64,000 bases of DNA, taken from Delphinapterus leucas. Lineage: Eukaryota; Chordata; Mammalia; Artiodactyla; Monodontidae. This document shows positions 1 through 11,689 of this stretch, piece after piece. How positions within the stretch are numbered: the stretch's first letter is position 1; each line of letters opens with the position of its first letter. The position numbers and the translations under genes were made by a program. The notes under the pieces were generated by a model. It was not told the DNA's origin and did no database searches. It saw only the letters and a program-made list of their open reading frames with translations. The stretch lies in the NCBI RefSeq assembly GCF_002288925.2, contig NW_022098050.1, forward strand, positions 2,216,725-2,280,724. Reading direction: 5' to 3'.

Positions 1-118
1 TGGTCCAGTGGTTAAGACTCTGTGCTTCCATTGTAGGGGACACATGTTCGATCCCTAGTCAGAGAACTAAGATCCCACATGCAGCGCAGTGCAGCCCCCA
101 AAAATTAAATGAAATAAA
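1..118 (+). repeat. CHR-type tRNA-derived SINE, cut by window start
   Basis: The sequence opens inside the tRNA-like head (tggtccagtggttaagactc) and runs through the B-box-like ttcgatccctagtc and ggaactaagatcccacatg block typical of short CHR SINEs of whales, hippos and ruminants. It ends in an A-rich tail. The first few bases of the element lie outside the window. Confidence 0.9.
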
Positions 119-254
119 AGACAGAACACTTATATGAATTTATGGAAAATGAGCAAACCTATTCAGAGTAACATTAAATGCAAATTCTTTCTGAGATCAT
201 CAGATATTATAACAATGCATTTATCAGCATTATTCTTCATATTATCAAATTGAA

Positions 255-665
255 ACAATTTGAATGTTCCTCATCAGTAGAATGGTTAAGAAATTGTGCT
301 AAGTTAATACAATGGAGAAGTATTTGGAAATGAAAATGACAGAAGTACAACTATGTGCTATAGCATGGATGGAGCTTACAAACATAATCAAAAGAAATTA
401 GACTCAAAGGAGTACTTATTATACAATTCTATTTATATAAAGTTGTAAGTTTAAAATCTATCAGATTAGAAATCAAGAGAGTAGGTATTGCTAGTAAGAG
501 GGAGGGCATAAGGATTGGGAGGAGTTCAGTGGAGCTTAAGGGTCCTGGTAATATTCTGTTCCCTGATCTGGTTGGTGGTTATACAGGCATGTTCATGTTG
601 TGATAATTCATTAAGCTTGTGATGTATGTACTATTTTGTACGTATGTTTCGGTTTCAAAAAAATT
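255..665 (+). repeat. Old L1M-type LINE 3' end
   Basis: The order of degraded blocks matches the 3' end of ancient L1: a line like 'tagaatggttaagaaattgtgc', then 'atggatggagcttacaaac', a tgattctatttatataaag-like block, then 'ggtggttatacaggcatg', ending in an A-rich tail. It is sense on the plus strand and too diverged to place in a subfamily by eye. Confidence 0.6.
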
Positions 666-1034
666 AAAATTTTGAAAAAATAAGAAAATTGTTGAATAAC
701 ATTGGCTTTTTTACGTATTATAATTTTAACTTAAGAGTTTAAAAAATAGTCCTATTTCTTTCTTGAGATATTGTTGGTGAAATCTAGTAGAAAATAGGAT
801 AAGGTGATATGTTTTAATTGAAATACCTAAAGAAAATCATCTTGGTAAAAGGTGAACTGCGAGGTTGGAAAACTGGTTAAAACTACCAGAAAGATCAGAT
901 GACTGACAGGTTTTTTGTTTTTACTTTTCTGATGACAGCACCATTAAAAAAAATTTCCAACTTAAGCTGTCCTTGTACAACATGAAATAATTAATTGAAA
1001 ATTAAGAAGTTCAACCAGTTATCCTGTGTGTCTG

Positions 1035-1035
<1 letters not shown>
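666..1035. other. No recognised feature
   Basis: This is AT-rich sequence with short A- and T-runs. I see no repeat, splice-flanked ORF or RNA gene in it. Confidence 0.5.

Positions 1036-1073
<38 letters not shown>
1036..1073. repeat. (AC)n microsatellite
   Basis: An uninterrupted run of about 19 AC units, likely polymorphic in length. Confidence 0.97.
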
Positions 1074-1076
<3 letters not shown>

Positions 1077-1189
1077 TACAATTTCATAAAGTAAGAAGTT
1101 AATTGTAATGATGTTTGCATGTGTACAATGTCCAAAGAAATGTCTTAGCCAGAGGAGGCAAAAAGGGAAAAATGGACCGTGCCTGAGGA

Positions 1190-1790
1190 AAATATTGAAT
1201 TAAATATTGTTATGGGACCTAGAGGGAGAAGAGTAGGCCCCTCCTATGAGATTATTTATGTAAGATTTTGGGTGTATAAAAGGAGTTTTCAGGGCAAATA
1301 AAGAAGTTGAGGAAAGGCATTCCCAGTGTAAAGTACTCTGTGTGACAAACTTTGGAGGTGAGAAATAGCATAAACTCTTCCCTGTAATACAAGTGGGTAT
1401 GTGAGGGTGGATTTATAGAGAGGTAGGGGTCATATCATCAAGCCTGATTTATTAAAGAGTTTGGGCTGTATTTAATCAGGGACTTGGAGATCGTGAGACA
1501 TTTGAATCAAGGGAGGGATAGCAAAGTGATGAGTACCTGAAAGCAGAAAGACTTTTTAAGAAGGCTTTAAACAAGGGAAGGGTTATATGGTTGCAGTGAT
1601 CAGGGTACATCTGAAAGACATTTAGACAATAAAATTGGTGGAACTCGTGTTTGGACAGGAAGTGGATGAAAAGTGGCAGGGAAGCCACTGTGGGTGATTT
1701 CTGAGGTTTTATTTTCCAGGTATTGGTACATGGTATGTCAGACATAATGGGGAAATGTTTTTAAAGGGATCCTGGTTCTTCTCAAATTTT
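1190..1790 (+). repeat. Ancient interspersed repeat, family not named
   Basis: Phrases such as 'ggggtcatatcatcaagcctg', 'gagtttgggctgtattt' and 'ggagggatagcaaagtgatg' resemble an old mammal-wide repeat that I also see at 16960-18330 and 34880-35480 ('ggggtcagatcatggagtgg', 'acttggacttcatctg'). I recognise the pattern but cannot assign the family with certainty. Confidence 0.45.
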
Positions 1791-3016
1791 ACTAAGTTTG
1801 CGTGAGGTCCAATACCGATTGGAACTATGGCAATTTTATCCAGTTCCACAGTCTCAGTACATGTTATTTTGTTCAGTTACTTGAAAATGAAAGTATACTT
1901 GATAATAAGCTGATAACATATATGCTAATTTGATAGCATTGTAGATCAGAGGTCTCATAATACCTATTAATTTGGGAAATGAGGAAAAAGGAAACGGTAT
2001 TCTGAAAGAAGTCCCTATGTTATATATATAAGGTATAGTTGGTTTAATAAACGCATATGATGAATGTATATCATCGTTTTTGAAAACAAAGATGTATATG
2101 TTCATTAAATATTTTAACAGATTTTTAAAATGATAGCAGATCTTTGAAATCAAAGTCTTCATAGAAAATGTATTAGTTTCATGTGTGTACTCAAAGTAGA
2201 AAGGAAAAAAACTGATTTGAGGTATTCTGCAAATGCTGAAAATTAGCCAGAGCAGGTAAAGGACTTGACGTATAAAATATACTCAATATCTTACAATAAA
2301 TTTATCTGGAGAAAACTAATTTTCTTTGGCAGTGAGCACATAAGGAATGTGATCAAAGTCTTACCAAAGAGAAGATTAATAGAAAATAAATTATCTTTGA
2401 GTATTTGGTAGAAACACCAGGAAGACTTCATAAAGGGGTAAAATAAATAATCCACAAAGCATTACTAACAAACACAGCTTCAATTTTAGTGAAAATCTTT
2501 GGGAGGATTTTTACAAATCTCATCAGGTATATACTGAACATAAAGAGAAAATTCCTAGTCAGCTCCCATTTTGGCTACTCTTGTGTTAGTGACAGGTACA
2601 GGGTCTTTCTGACCTTTTGAAACATTGAAATGAGCCAAATCATGTTGTTTAATGGATTCCATCTGACATTTTGAACTTGTTTAAAGACATGGAAAATAGA
2701 GCTATTAATAGTGTTTTGAACTGTGAATTAATATGATCCATGTGAAATTAATTGAGTTTTTGAACTTTATTAATATGGAGAAAACCAACTTAAAGATTAT
2801 GAATAGCATGCACTTAAGAAATTTGGTAGACTAAACTACCTTAGAACTAATTATTTAAAATTAAGCATTTACTCACAGGATCTGTTTAACAGTGTGTTAT
2901 TGTTGGTGTTTTATATGGCGTTTTTCTTTTAAACGCTGTAGTAAAAATTTCCCTCAAGTTTGCCAGTAATTAGGAATATTGTAAAACAAATGGGATAAAA
3001 CACCAAAGGTATAATG
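1791..3016. other. No recognised feature (AT-rich)
   Basis: Open frames of 89 and 102 codons on the minus strand at about 1476-2162 start or lie in this region. They show no domain, codon bias or splice context, and I treat them as chance. The rest is AT-rich single-copy-looking DNA. Confidence 0.5.
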
Positions 3017-3114
3017 TGTTGTGTGTGTATCTGCATATACAAACATATATGTATATTGTATATATATACATATGTGTGTGTGTGTGTATATATACACACA
3101 CACACACACACACT
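3017..3114. repeat. Compound TG/TA/CA microsatellite with palindromic core
   Basis: A (TG)n block, an (AT)n-rich centre and a (CA)n block follow each other, so TG tracts face CA tracts around a TATA core and could fold into a hairpin. It lies a few bases from the poly(T) of the L1 fragment that follows. Confidence 0.95.
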
Positions 3115-3120
3115 GCATTT

Positions 3121-3345
3121 CTTTTTTTTTTAACATCTTTATTGGAGTATAATTGCTTTACAATGGTGTGTTAGTTTCTGCTTTATAACAAAGTGAATCA
3201 GTTATACATATACATAAGTTCCCATATCTCTTCCCTCTTGCGTCTCCCTCCCTCCCACCCTCCCTATCCCACCCCTCTAGGTGGTCACAAACCACCTAGC
3301 TGATCTCCCTGTGCTATGCGGCTGCTTCCCACTAGCTGTCTATAT
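3121..3345 (-). repeat. 5'-truncated L1 3' end, antisense
   Basis: Poly(T) followed by aacatctttattggagtata and the polypurine/polypyrimidine (tccctccctccc) block is the complement of the L1 3'UTR seen again at 25.65, 39.66, 40.09 and 53.74 kb. It stops after the 'cccactagctgtctatat' block, about 220 bp from its 3' end. The sense L1 that follows belongs to another subfamily and appears to be a separate insertion beside it. Confidence 0.9.
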
Positions 3346-3355
3346 AAGTGACGCT

Positions 3356-4904
3356 GGGAGGTGGAGATCAAGGTGGTAGAATAAAAGGACATGGAGCTCA
3401 CCTCCTCCCACAGATACATCAAAAATACATCTACATGTGGAACAGTTCTCACAGAATACCCACTGAGCACTGGCTGAATATCTAATACAACCAAACCTGC
3501 AAGCAAGATCACCATGTAACAGGGTGGGATGAAAGGGGAAAAAAAAAAGAAAAAGAATTGGGATGGGACTTGTGCCCCTTGGAGGGAGCTGTGAAAGAAG
3601 AAAGATTCCCTTACTCTGGGAACCTTCTTCACTGGCTGGGAGCTCAGCTGGGACAGATGGGGAGCTTCAGAAGCTCAGAGAGTGCAGCATTCAGCTTGAA
3701 GCAGGCAGGACAGAGAGAAACCAGCACAGATGGTCATTGCCACGTTGCTACACTTCCCAGCCCGAGACACCTGCCTGCTGGTGTTCATGGTGGCTGGGTG
3801 CTGAAACTCGGGCTTCAATGGACAGACCCAGGGAGAGGACTTGGTTTGGCTGCACGGAGATAGCCCAGAGGTCCTGGAGTGTGGCCTATACTACAACTGG
3901 ACGTGTACACAGGACAGAGCCTGGGTCCGCCATAGGAGCCCTGTTGCTAACACGTGTGCAAAGGGGAGGGTGTGGCCCTGCCATAGCAGCCTCATCCTCA
4001 GCATGCTCACAGTGGGTGCAGCTCTGCCTCTCCAAACTATGGGAGCACACACACACAGGCAAGTTGTCCACATGCGGAGGCTAAAAATCTCAGCTGATTC
4101 CTGGTGCTTCCACCTTGGGTGTGGTGCGTGGCTTCCATGGGTTTATGCTGGCTGTTTTGTAAGCACTGACCCTAGGGGACATCCGAGCTGATTACTGGTA
4201 CTCCTGCAGCTGAGGCAGGTCCAGTGGCAGCAGAAGCAGGCTTTGCAGGTGTGCATACACAGAAGTGGGGCTGAGATCTGAGTTGATTCCTGGTGCTGCC
4301 ACAGTGGGTGGGGGTGCATGGCTTTCGCAGTTTTACATTGGTGGCTTTGTGAGCACAGCACCTGATGGACAACCAAGCTGATTAATGGCATTCCCACAGC
4401 AAAGGTGGGGCCAAGGGCAGTGCCACCAACATTGTACTTTGTGGATGCACACACCCAGTGGCAGGTGATGTCACAGAGCGCATGTCCAGATGGACAGCTC
4501 TTGGGGAGGAACGTGCAACGGCTTCTTTCCCAGCGGGAGCACTCCAGTCCCACCTATCTCACACTGCAGCTTAGAACCGGATCTGGGGGCTTCTATTTCC
4601 AACAACTGGTGAGCAGACTCTGCCCTCAACAGGGCTGTGACAAGCACAGAGCAAAGTGAAGGCCCTGCTCAACACCCAGCACAGGCTCTGGTCATCACAA
4701 CACCAATCACACTATTAAGGGGGAAACAGCCAGCACACCCTGAGGAGAGATGTGACAGGCACCCATACCAGAAACAGCCCTTGCACCAAAAATATTGGAC
4801 TCATATCGGCTACACAGGGATGTTCCCACATAAAAACAGCCCTTCAAGACCACAGTAGATAACTATTTCTCCTAAATTCATAGAGTCAGAGAAATATAAG
4901 TAAA
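3356..4904 (+). promoter_or_regulatory. L1 5'UTR (internal promoter region, inactive)
   Basis: This is the GC-richer leader of the L1, opening with the ggagatcaaggtggtagaat block and running to the ORF1 start. In active L1s this part carries the internal RNA polymerase II promoter. Overlapping open frames of 60-173 codons here on both strands (for example 3563-4084 plus and 4143-4553 minus) are by-products of the base composition; I do not regard them as genes. Confidence 0.75.
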
Positions 4905-5730
4905 ATGAAAAAGCAGAGAAACCACTCCCAATTAAAAGAACAAGAGAAATTAATTGAAAGAACAAACAATGAAAAAGACTTCTCTAGTGTAACAGACCCC
5001 ACATTCAAAAAGGAGGTAATAAAAATGCTGCAGGAATTAAAGCAGACTGTCAATAGAAATGCAGATCATTACAACAAGGAAGTAGAAACTATAAAGAGGA
5101 GCCAGTCAAAATTAGACAGCTCAATTGCTGAGTTGAATACTAAGCTAAAGGTAATAAATAACGAACTAAATAATGAAGAAGGTTGAATTAAGTGATCTAG
5201 AAGATAGAATAATGGAAGTCACCAACTCAGAACAGCAGACAGAAAGACAAATGGAAAAACAAAAGCAACATATGAGACCTATGGAATAATATAAAGTGTG
5301 CCAATCTACGCTTATTAGAAATCCAAGAAGGAAAAGAAAGAGAAAAGGGGATTGAAAATGTATTTGAAGAAATTATGGCTGAAAACTTCCCAAAAGTAAA
5401 GAAGGAAACAGATATCCAGGTACAGGAAGCACAGAAGTTCCCAAAGAAGAACCCAAACAGACCTACACTGAGACATTTCATAATTAAAATGGCAAAAAGT
5501 TAGAGGATTCTAAAGGCAGCAAGAGAAAAACAGAGTCAGTTACAAGGGAACACCCGTAAGGCTATCAGTTGATTTCTCTACAGAAACATTGCAGGCCAGA
5601 AGGGAGTAGCAGGATACATTCAAAGTCCTGAAAGAGAAGAACCTGAAACGTAGGATAGTCTACCCCACAAGATTATCATTTAGAATAGAGAGAGAAAGAA
5701 TTTCTCAGACAAGCAAAAACTAAAAGAATA
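4905..5730 (+). pseudogene. L1 ORF1p remnant (RNA-binding chaperone)
   Basis: The first 93 codons stay open from the ATG at 4905. They are very hydrophilic and Lys/Glu-rich and read as an L1 ORF1p N terminus leading into the coiled coil (TFKKEVIKMLQELKQTVN, then ETIKRSQSKLDSSIAELN), with hydrophobic residues spaced as in a coiled coil. A stop at about 5184-5186 ends the frame. Further ORF1 blocks follow in other frames to about 5730, including the C-terminal part corresponding to '...ETLQARREW' and '...TRLSFR' of the family. The intact protein would be a trimeric nucleic-acid chaperone that coats L1 RNA. This copy cannot encode it. Confidence 0.85.
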
Positions 5731-7540
5731 CAGCAATATTAAACCTATCCTAAAAGAAATATTGAAAGGTCTTCTTTAAATAGAAAAGAAGCAAGAATCT
5801 ATAGTAAAGGGAAAATCAAAACAGGAAAGGTAAATATATAAAAGGATTGTAGATAGCTTAAATAAGCCAGTACATAGGTTAAAAAATACAATCAAAAAAT
5901 TATTGTGAAAGTGATAATAACTACAATGAACAGCAAAAGGATAAATATGAAGATGTGAAAGAAGACATCAGAATCACAAAATGTGGGGGAGGGAGTAAGA
6001 AAATGTAGATCTTTTAGAATGGTTTAGATTCCCAGTCTAAAGCATGTAGATAAAGTAATGGGTTAACATACTTGAAAACCAGGGTAACCACAAATCAAAA
6101 ACATACAATTACAAAAACGAAAAAGAAGAGAGCACAAACATAATACAAAAGAAAACCATCAAGCCACAAAAGGAAAAACAAAAAGAAAGGAACAAAGAAA
6201 AATACAAAATCAACTGGAAAACAAGGTTTAAAATGGCAATAAATATATATCTATCAATAATTACCTTAAATGTCAATGGAGTAAATGCTCCAATCAAAAG
6301 GCAGATTGGATCATAAAATAAGAGCCTACAATATGCTGCCTATAAGAGACCCACTTTGCAATGAAGGACACACATAGACTGAAAGTGAGGGGATAGAAAA
6401 ACATATTTCATGCAAATGGAAATGACAAGAAAGCAGGGGTAGGAATACTCATATCAGACAAAATAGACTTTCAAACAAAGGCCATAAAGAAAGATAAAGA
6501 AGGACACTATATAATGATAAAAGAAGAGGGCGTTGCATTCCTTAACATATATGCATCCAATATAGGAGCACCTAAATGCATAAAACAAATACTAACAGAC
6601 ATAAAGGGAAAAATTGTGAGGAATACAGTAATGGTAAGAGATCTTAACATGTGACTGACATCATTGGACAGATCTTTCAGACAGAAAGTCAATAAGGCAA
6701 CAGAGATCCTAAATGACACAATAGAAGAGTTACACTTAATTCATATCTTCAGGGCACTACATCCAAAAAACCCAAAAAAACCCAGAATGCACATTCTTTT
6801 CAAGTGCACATGGAATATTCTCTAGGATAGACCACATACTAAGACACAAAACAAGCCTCAACACATGTAAGAGGATAGCAATTATTTCAAGCACGTTTTC
6901 TGACCACAACAGCGTGAAACTAGAAATCAACTATGGAAAGATAAATGAGAAAAAAATCATTACATGGAGACTAAACAACATGCTACTATAAAACCAATGG
7001 GTCAATGATGAAATCAAAGAGGAAACCAGGAAATACCATGAGGCAAACAACAATGAAAACACAGCCTTAAAAAAAAACTTATGGGATGCAGGAAAAGCAC
7101 TCCTAAGAGGGAAGTTCACAGTGATACAAACCTTCCTCAAAAAAACAATAAAAATTGCATATAAATAGCATAACCTACCCCCTAAAATGATTAGAAAAAG
7201 AAGAACAAAGAAAACCTAAAGTCAGCAGAAGGAAGTAATAAAGATGAGAGAGGAATACAATAGAAAAGATCAATAAAATCAAGAGCTGGTTTTTTGAAAG
7301 GATAAAAAAAGTCGGCAAACCTGTCACTGGGCTCACCTAGAAGAAAAGAGAGGGGACCCAAGTAAACAAAATAAGAATTGAAAGGGAAGAATTAACAACC
7401 TATACTGTAGAAATACAAAAAATATCACAATTTAAAACTATGAACAGTTATATGCCAACAAATTTGACAACCTAGAAGAAATCGACAAGTTTCCAGAAAC
7501 ATATATCCCACCAAAACTGAGTCAAGAAGAAATAGATAAT

Positions 7541-7658
7541 TTTTTTTTTGGCTGTGCCGCACATCTTGTGGGATCTTAGTTCCCCAACCAGGGATTGAAC
7601 CTGTGCCCCCTGCAGTGGAAGTGTGGAATCCTAACCACTGGACCAGCAGGGAATTCCC
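7541..7658 (-). repeat. Short CHR SINE inserted in L1 ORF2
   Basis: Poly(T) then ggctgtgccgcacatcttgt and, on the complement, the SINE head ending at 'agcagggaattccc'. It is flanked by a 14-bp target-site duplication with one mismatch (aagaaatagataat at 7527-7540, aagaaataggtaat at 7659-7672). It is therefore younger than the host L1. Confidence 0.95.
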
Positions 7659-8265
7659 AAGAAATAGGTAATTTGAACAGACCAATCACTAGAAGTGAAA
7701 TAGAATCTCTAATTTAAAAAACTCCCTGCAAACAAATGTCCAGGACTGGATGGCCTCACTGGGGAATTCTACCAAACATACAAAGAAGACCTTATACCCA
7801 TCCTTCTCAAACTCTTTCAAAAGATTCAAGAGGAGGCAACACTGTCAAAGTCATTCTATGAAGCCACAATCACCCTGATACCAAAACCAGACAAAGAGAC
7901 TACCAAAAAAGAAAATTACAGACCAATATCTTTGATGAATATAGATGCAAAAATCCTCAACAAAATATTAGTGAACTGAATTAAACAACACATAAAAAGG
8001 ATCATGCTCCATAATCAAGTTGGATTCATCCCAGGGTCACAAAGATGGTTCAACATATGCAAATCAATCAATGTGCTACACCATATCAACAAAAGAAAAG
8101 ACAAAAACCACACGACCATCTCAACAGATGCAGAAAAAACATTTGATAAAATTCAGCATCGTTCATGATAAAAACTCTCACTGAAGTGTGTATAGAGGGA
8201 GCACATCTCAACATAATAAAAGCTACTTAAGACAAACCCACAGCCAACATAATAGTCCACAGAGA

Positions 8266-8571
8266 GGGACTTCCCTGGTGGCGCAGTAGTTAAGAATCCA
8301 CCTGCCAATGGCGGGGACGTGGGTTGAAGCCCTGGTCCAGGAAGATGCCACGGAGCAGCTAAGCCCGTGTGCCAGAACTACTGAGCCTGCGCTCTAGAGC
8401 CTGTGAGCCACAACTACTGAAGCCCACGTGCCTAGAGCCCATGCTCCACAACAAGAGAAGCCCCACAATGAGAAGCCTGTGCACCACAATGAAGAGTAGC
8501 CCCTGTTCTCCGCAACTAGAGAAAGCCCGCTCACAGCAATGAAGACCCAACACAGCCAAAAAAAAAAAAAA
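8266..8571 (+). repeat. Long CHR SINE inserted in L1 ORF2
   Basis: It has the full CHR layout: head gggacttccctggtggcgca, tRNA-like promoter part, then several cacaactactgagcc / acaatgagaagcc units, 'cagcaatgaagacccaacac' and a poly(A) tail. The tail is still a run of 13 or more A, so the copy is not very old. I could not fix a clean duplication at its edges. Confidence 0.93.
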
Positions 8572-10792
8572 GAAAAGTTGAAAACCTTCCCACTGAATTG
8601 TGGGACAGGACAAGGATGCCCACTCTCACCTTTCTATTCAACACAGTTTTGGGAGTCCTAGCCATAGCAGTCAAACAAGAAAAAGAAATAAAGGGTACAA
8701 GAAAGAGATAAAGTTATCATTATATGCAGATGACACGATAATCTATATAGAAAACCTTAAAAACTCTACACAAAAACTACTAGAACTGATAAATGAATTC
8801 AGCAAGGTAGCAGGATACAAGATTAACACAGGTAAAATATTCCATTTCTTTACACTAACAATGAAATATCAGAAAGAGAAAGTTTTTAAAAAATCGCTTT
8901 TAAAATCATGTGAAAAAAATACCCAGGAATAGACCTGACCAAGGAGGTGAAATACTTATATGCTGAGAACTATAAAACACTGATAAAGAAAATTGAAGAT
9001 GATTCGAAGAAATGGAAAGATATCCCATGCTCTTGGATTGGAAGAGTTAATATTATTTATATGGCCATATTACCCAAAGCAATCTACAGATTTAATGCGA
9101 TCCCAATGAAATTACCCATGATGTTTTCCACAGAACTAGAATAAATAATCCTAAAAATTATATGGAACCACAAAAGAGTCAAATATGCTAGAGCTATCCT
9201 GAGGCAAAAGAGCAAAGCAGGAGGCATAACCCTCCCAGACTTTAGACAGCACTACAAAGCTACAGTACTCAAAACAGTGTGGTATTGGTATGAAAACAAA
9301 CATATGGATCAATGGAACAGAATATAGACCCAGAAATAAACCTATACACCTATAGTCAATTAATCTTCGACAAAGGAGTTAAGGATATATGAATAGAGAA
9401 ATAGAATGGAGAAAAGACAGTCTGTTCAGCAAGTGGTGTTGGGAAAGCTGGACAGCTGCATGTAAATCACTGAAGTTAAAACACTCCCTCACACCATACA
9501 CAAAAGTAAACTCAAAATGGCTTAAAGACTTAAATATAAGACATGACACCATAAAATTCCTAGAAGAGAACATAGGGAAAATATTCTCTGACATAAATCG
9601 TAGCAATACTTTCTTAGATCTGTCTCCCAAGTCAAAAGAAATAAAAGCATAAATAAACAAATGGGACCTAATCCAGCTTATAAGCTTTTGCACAGCAAAG
9701 GAAACCATAAACAAAATGAAAAGACAACCTGTGGAATGGGAGAAGATATACACAAACAATGCAACTGACAAGGGATTGATTTCCAAAATATACAAACAGC
9801 TCATACAGCTCAATATTGAAAAAACACACAACCCAATCAAAAATGGGCAAAGACCTAAATAGACATTTCTCCAAAGAAGACATACAGATGGCCAACAGGC
9901 ACATGAAAGGATGTTTATCATTGCTAATTATGAGAGAAATGCAAATTAAAACTACAGGGAGGTATCACCTCACACCATTCAGAATGGCTGTCATTAAAAC
10001 GTCTATAAGTAATAAATGCTGGAGAGGGTGTTACGAAAAGGGAACCCTCCTACACTGTTGGTGGGAATGTAAATTGGTGCAGCCACTATGGAGAATGGTA
10101 TGCAGGTTTCTTAAAAAAAGTAAAAATAGGGTTACCATATGATCCAGCAATCCCATTCCTGGGCATATATCTGGTAAAGATGAGAACTCTAATTCAAAAA
10201 GAGACATGCATCCCAGTGTTAATTCGAAGCAATATTTACAATAGCCAAGACGTGGAAGCAACCTAAGTGTCCATGGACAGATGAGGGATAAAGAAGATGT
10301 GGTATGTATATATGATGGACTATTACTCAACCATAAAAAAGAATGGAATTTTACCATTTGCAGCAACATGGTTGGACGTAGAGTTTCTCATACTAAATGA
10401 AGTAAGTCAGAGAGAGACAAATATATGATATCAGTTATATGTGTAATCTAGGAAAATGATACAAATGAACTTATTTACAAAAAGGAAACAGATTCACAGA
10501 CTTTATAGAAAACAAATTTATGGTTACCAAAGGGAAAAGGCTTGGGGAGTGATAAATTAGGAGCTTGGGATTAACAGATGCACACTCCTATATATAAAAC
10601 AGATAAACAACAAGGACTTACTATATAGCATAGGGAAATCTCTACTCTATATTCTGTAATAACCTATATGGGAAAAGAATCTGTAAAGAAATACATATGT
10701 ATAACTGAATCACTTTGCTGTATACCTGAAACTAACAGAATATTGTAAATCAACTATACTTCAGTTTTTTAAAAAAGAAAAAAAGTGAAGCT

Positions 10793-11239
10793 AAATGCGT
10801 ACTGTATATATTAGTATAGTATATATGAGATTAGAATTAGGTGGGTTTTCTCCCCCCATTTGAAATTTTAGCACACCTAATTCTGGCAAAATTGAGTATA
10901 TATTCCTCCAAGGCCTTATAAAATGAGTCTTTGTGTCATGTTTTATCTCTTCTTTTAAAAATAGTAAACTTTGCATGTTGAGAAATCCATAAAAGCAATT
11001 GCAGAAAGTACTTATATAGCTCTAGAGTTTTCATTATAGAGGGGTAAAATTCAATTCATTCTTCTTGTAGCAGCAAGAAAGGTGTTTGAACATTGTTTCC
11101 CCCCAAAAGTAATAATAAAGCTGGACAGAATTAATGAGAAGAATCAATTAGCACTTTGCAAATTCACCAAAGTCATGTAGTCATCTGAGGGATAGTTCAT
11201 AGCTTTGTAGTATAAATTACAACTGTTTAGTAATGTGTA
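10793..11239. other. No recognised feature
   Basis: AT-rich single-copy-looking sequence between the L1 and a MIR. A 61-codon minus-strand open frame at 10791-10976 has no recognisable content. Confidence 0.5.
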
Positions 11240-11500
11240 CATGATGGGAGTCAGTGTCACATTGTGATTAAGAGCCGAAAATCTGAACTCAGAATGCCAG
11301 GCTCAAAGCCTGGCTCTGGTACTTAGTTTTGTGACCAGGGGCAACTTATTTATCCCTTCAGTTTCCTCATCTATAAGATGGATTCAATTTTAGTACCTTT
11401 CCTCATAGGGTTATTGTAGGGTTATATGGTATAATACACATTAACCACTTAGAGACTGGTACGTAGTAAGCACTCAAGTGTTAGCTGTTCTTATTTATGT
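11240..11500 (+). repeat. MIR SINE, nearly full length
   Basis: It follows the MIR consensus from 'tgtgattaagagccgaaaat' through 'cctggctctggtacttag', 'tgaccaggggcaactta', 'cagtttcctcatctataag' and 'cactcaagtgttagctgttc'. It is a mammal-wide tRNA-derived SINE fossil. Confidence 0.92.
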
Positions 11501-11689
11501 ACTTCATCACAATCTCTTACTTGTGAGAAGGGAGGAAAAATCCACTTTTATTATTATTTAGAATAGTCTACTTTTGTTTCAGTTCCAATAAATGGACTTC
11601 ATCACATATAGTCTGCATTGACTACAGGAGGGATGTTTCTGTCCTAATGTCTGACTAAATGAACACAGAGCCTATAAGGACCAACTAAT

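Larger units (their letters stand above)
6233..10430 (+). pseudogene. L1 ORF2p remnant (endonuclease / reverse transcriptase)
   Basis: The ATG at 6233 opens an L1 ORF2 N terminus (the ITLNVNGVNAPIKR stretch of the endonuclease), but a stop follows within about 30 codons. Downstream the endonuclease, reverse transcriptase and C-terminal parts can be followed in shifting frames. The RT catalytic motif is preserved as [17 protein letters not shown] within 8600-8932. A further RT and thumb piece is at 8947-9144 ([20 protein letters not shown]) and the C-terminal cysteine-rich region is at about 9816-10142 ([18 protein letters not shown]). Two SINE insertions and many stops make it non-functional. 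In an active element this protein nicks target DNA and copies L1 RNA in the nucleus. Confidence 0.88.
3356..10782 (+). mobile_element. Near-full-length degenerate L1 LINE
   Basis: A single sense L1 with 5'UTR (about 3356-4904), ORF1 (4905 to about 5730), an inter-ORF spacer, ORF2 (6233 to about 10430) and a 3'UTR ending in an A-rich tail near 10765-10784. It starts with a GGGAGGTGGAG stretch, as expected for an intact L1 5' end. It may be flanked by a 10-bp duplication with one mismatch (aagtgacgct at 3346-3355, aagtgaagct at 10783-10792). Both ORFs carry stops and frameshifts, so it is dead. Two CHR SINEs (7541-7658 and 8266-8571) landed in ORF2 later. Its 3'UTR differs from that of the antisense L1s in the window, so at least two L1 subfamilies are present. 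Confidence 0.93.

Noticed and set aside
3558..4659. Cluster of open frames up to 173 codons on both strands, possibly an L1 ORF0-like gene
   Set aside because: They lie in the L1 5'UTR, overlap each other in several frames and show no conserved motif. GC-rich composition explains them.
8600..8932. Reverse transcriptase frame with YADD motif as a retron or other defence RT
   Set aside because: The surrounding sequence is continuous L1 ORF2 in a mammalian repeat context. It is a dead L1, not a bacterial-type system.
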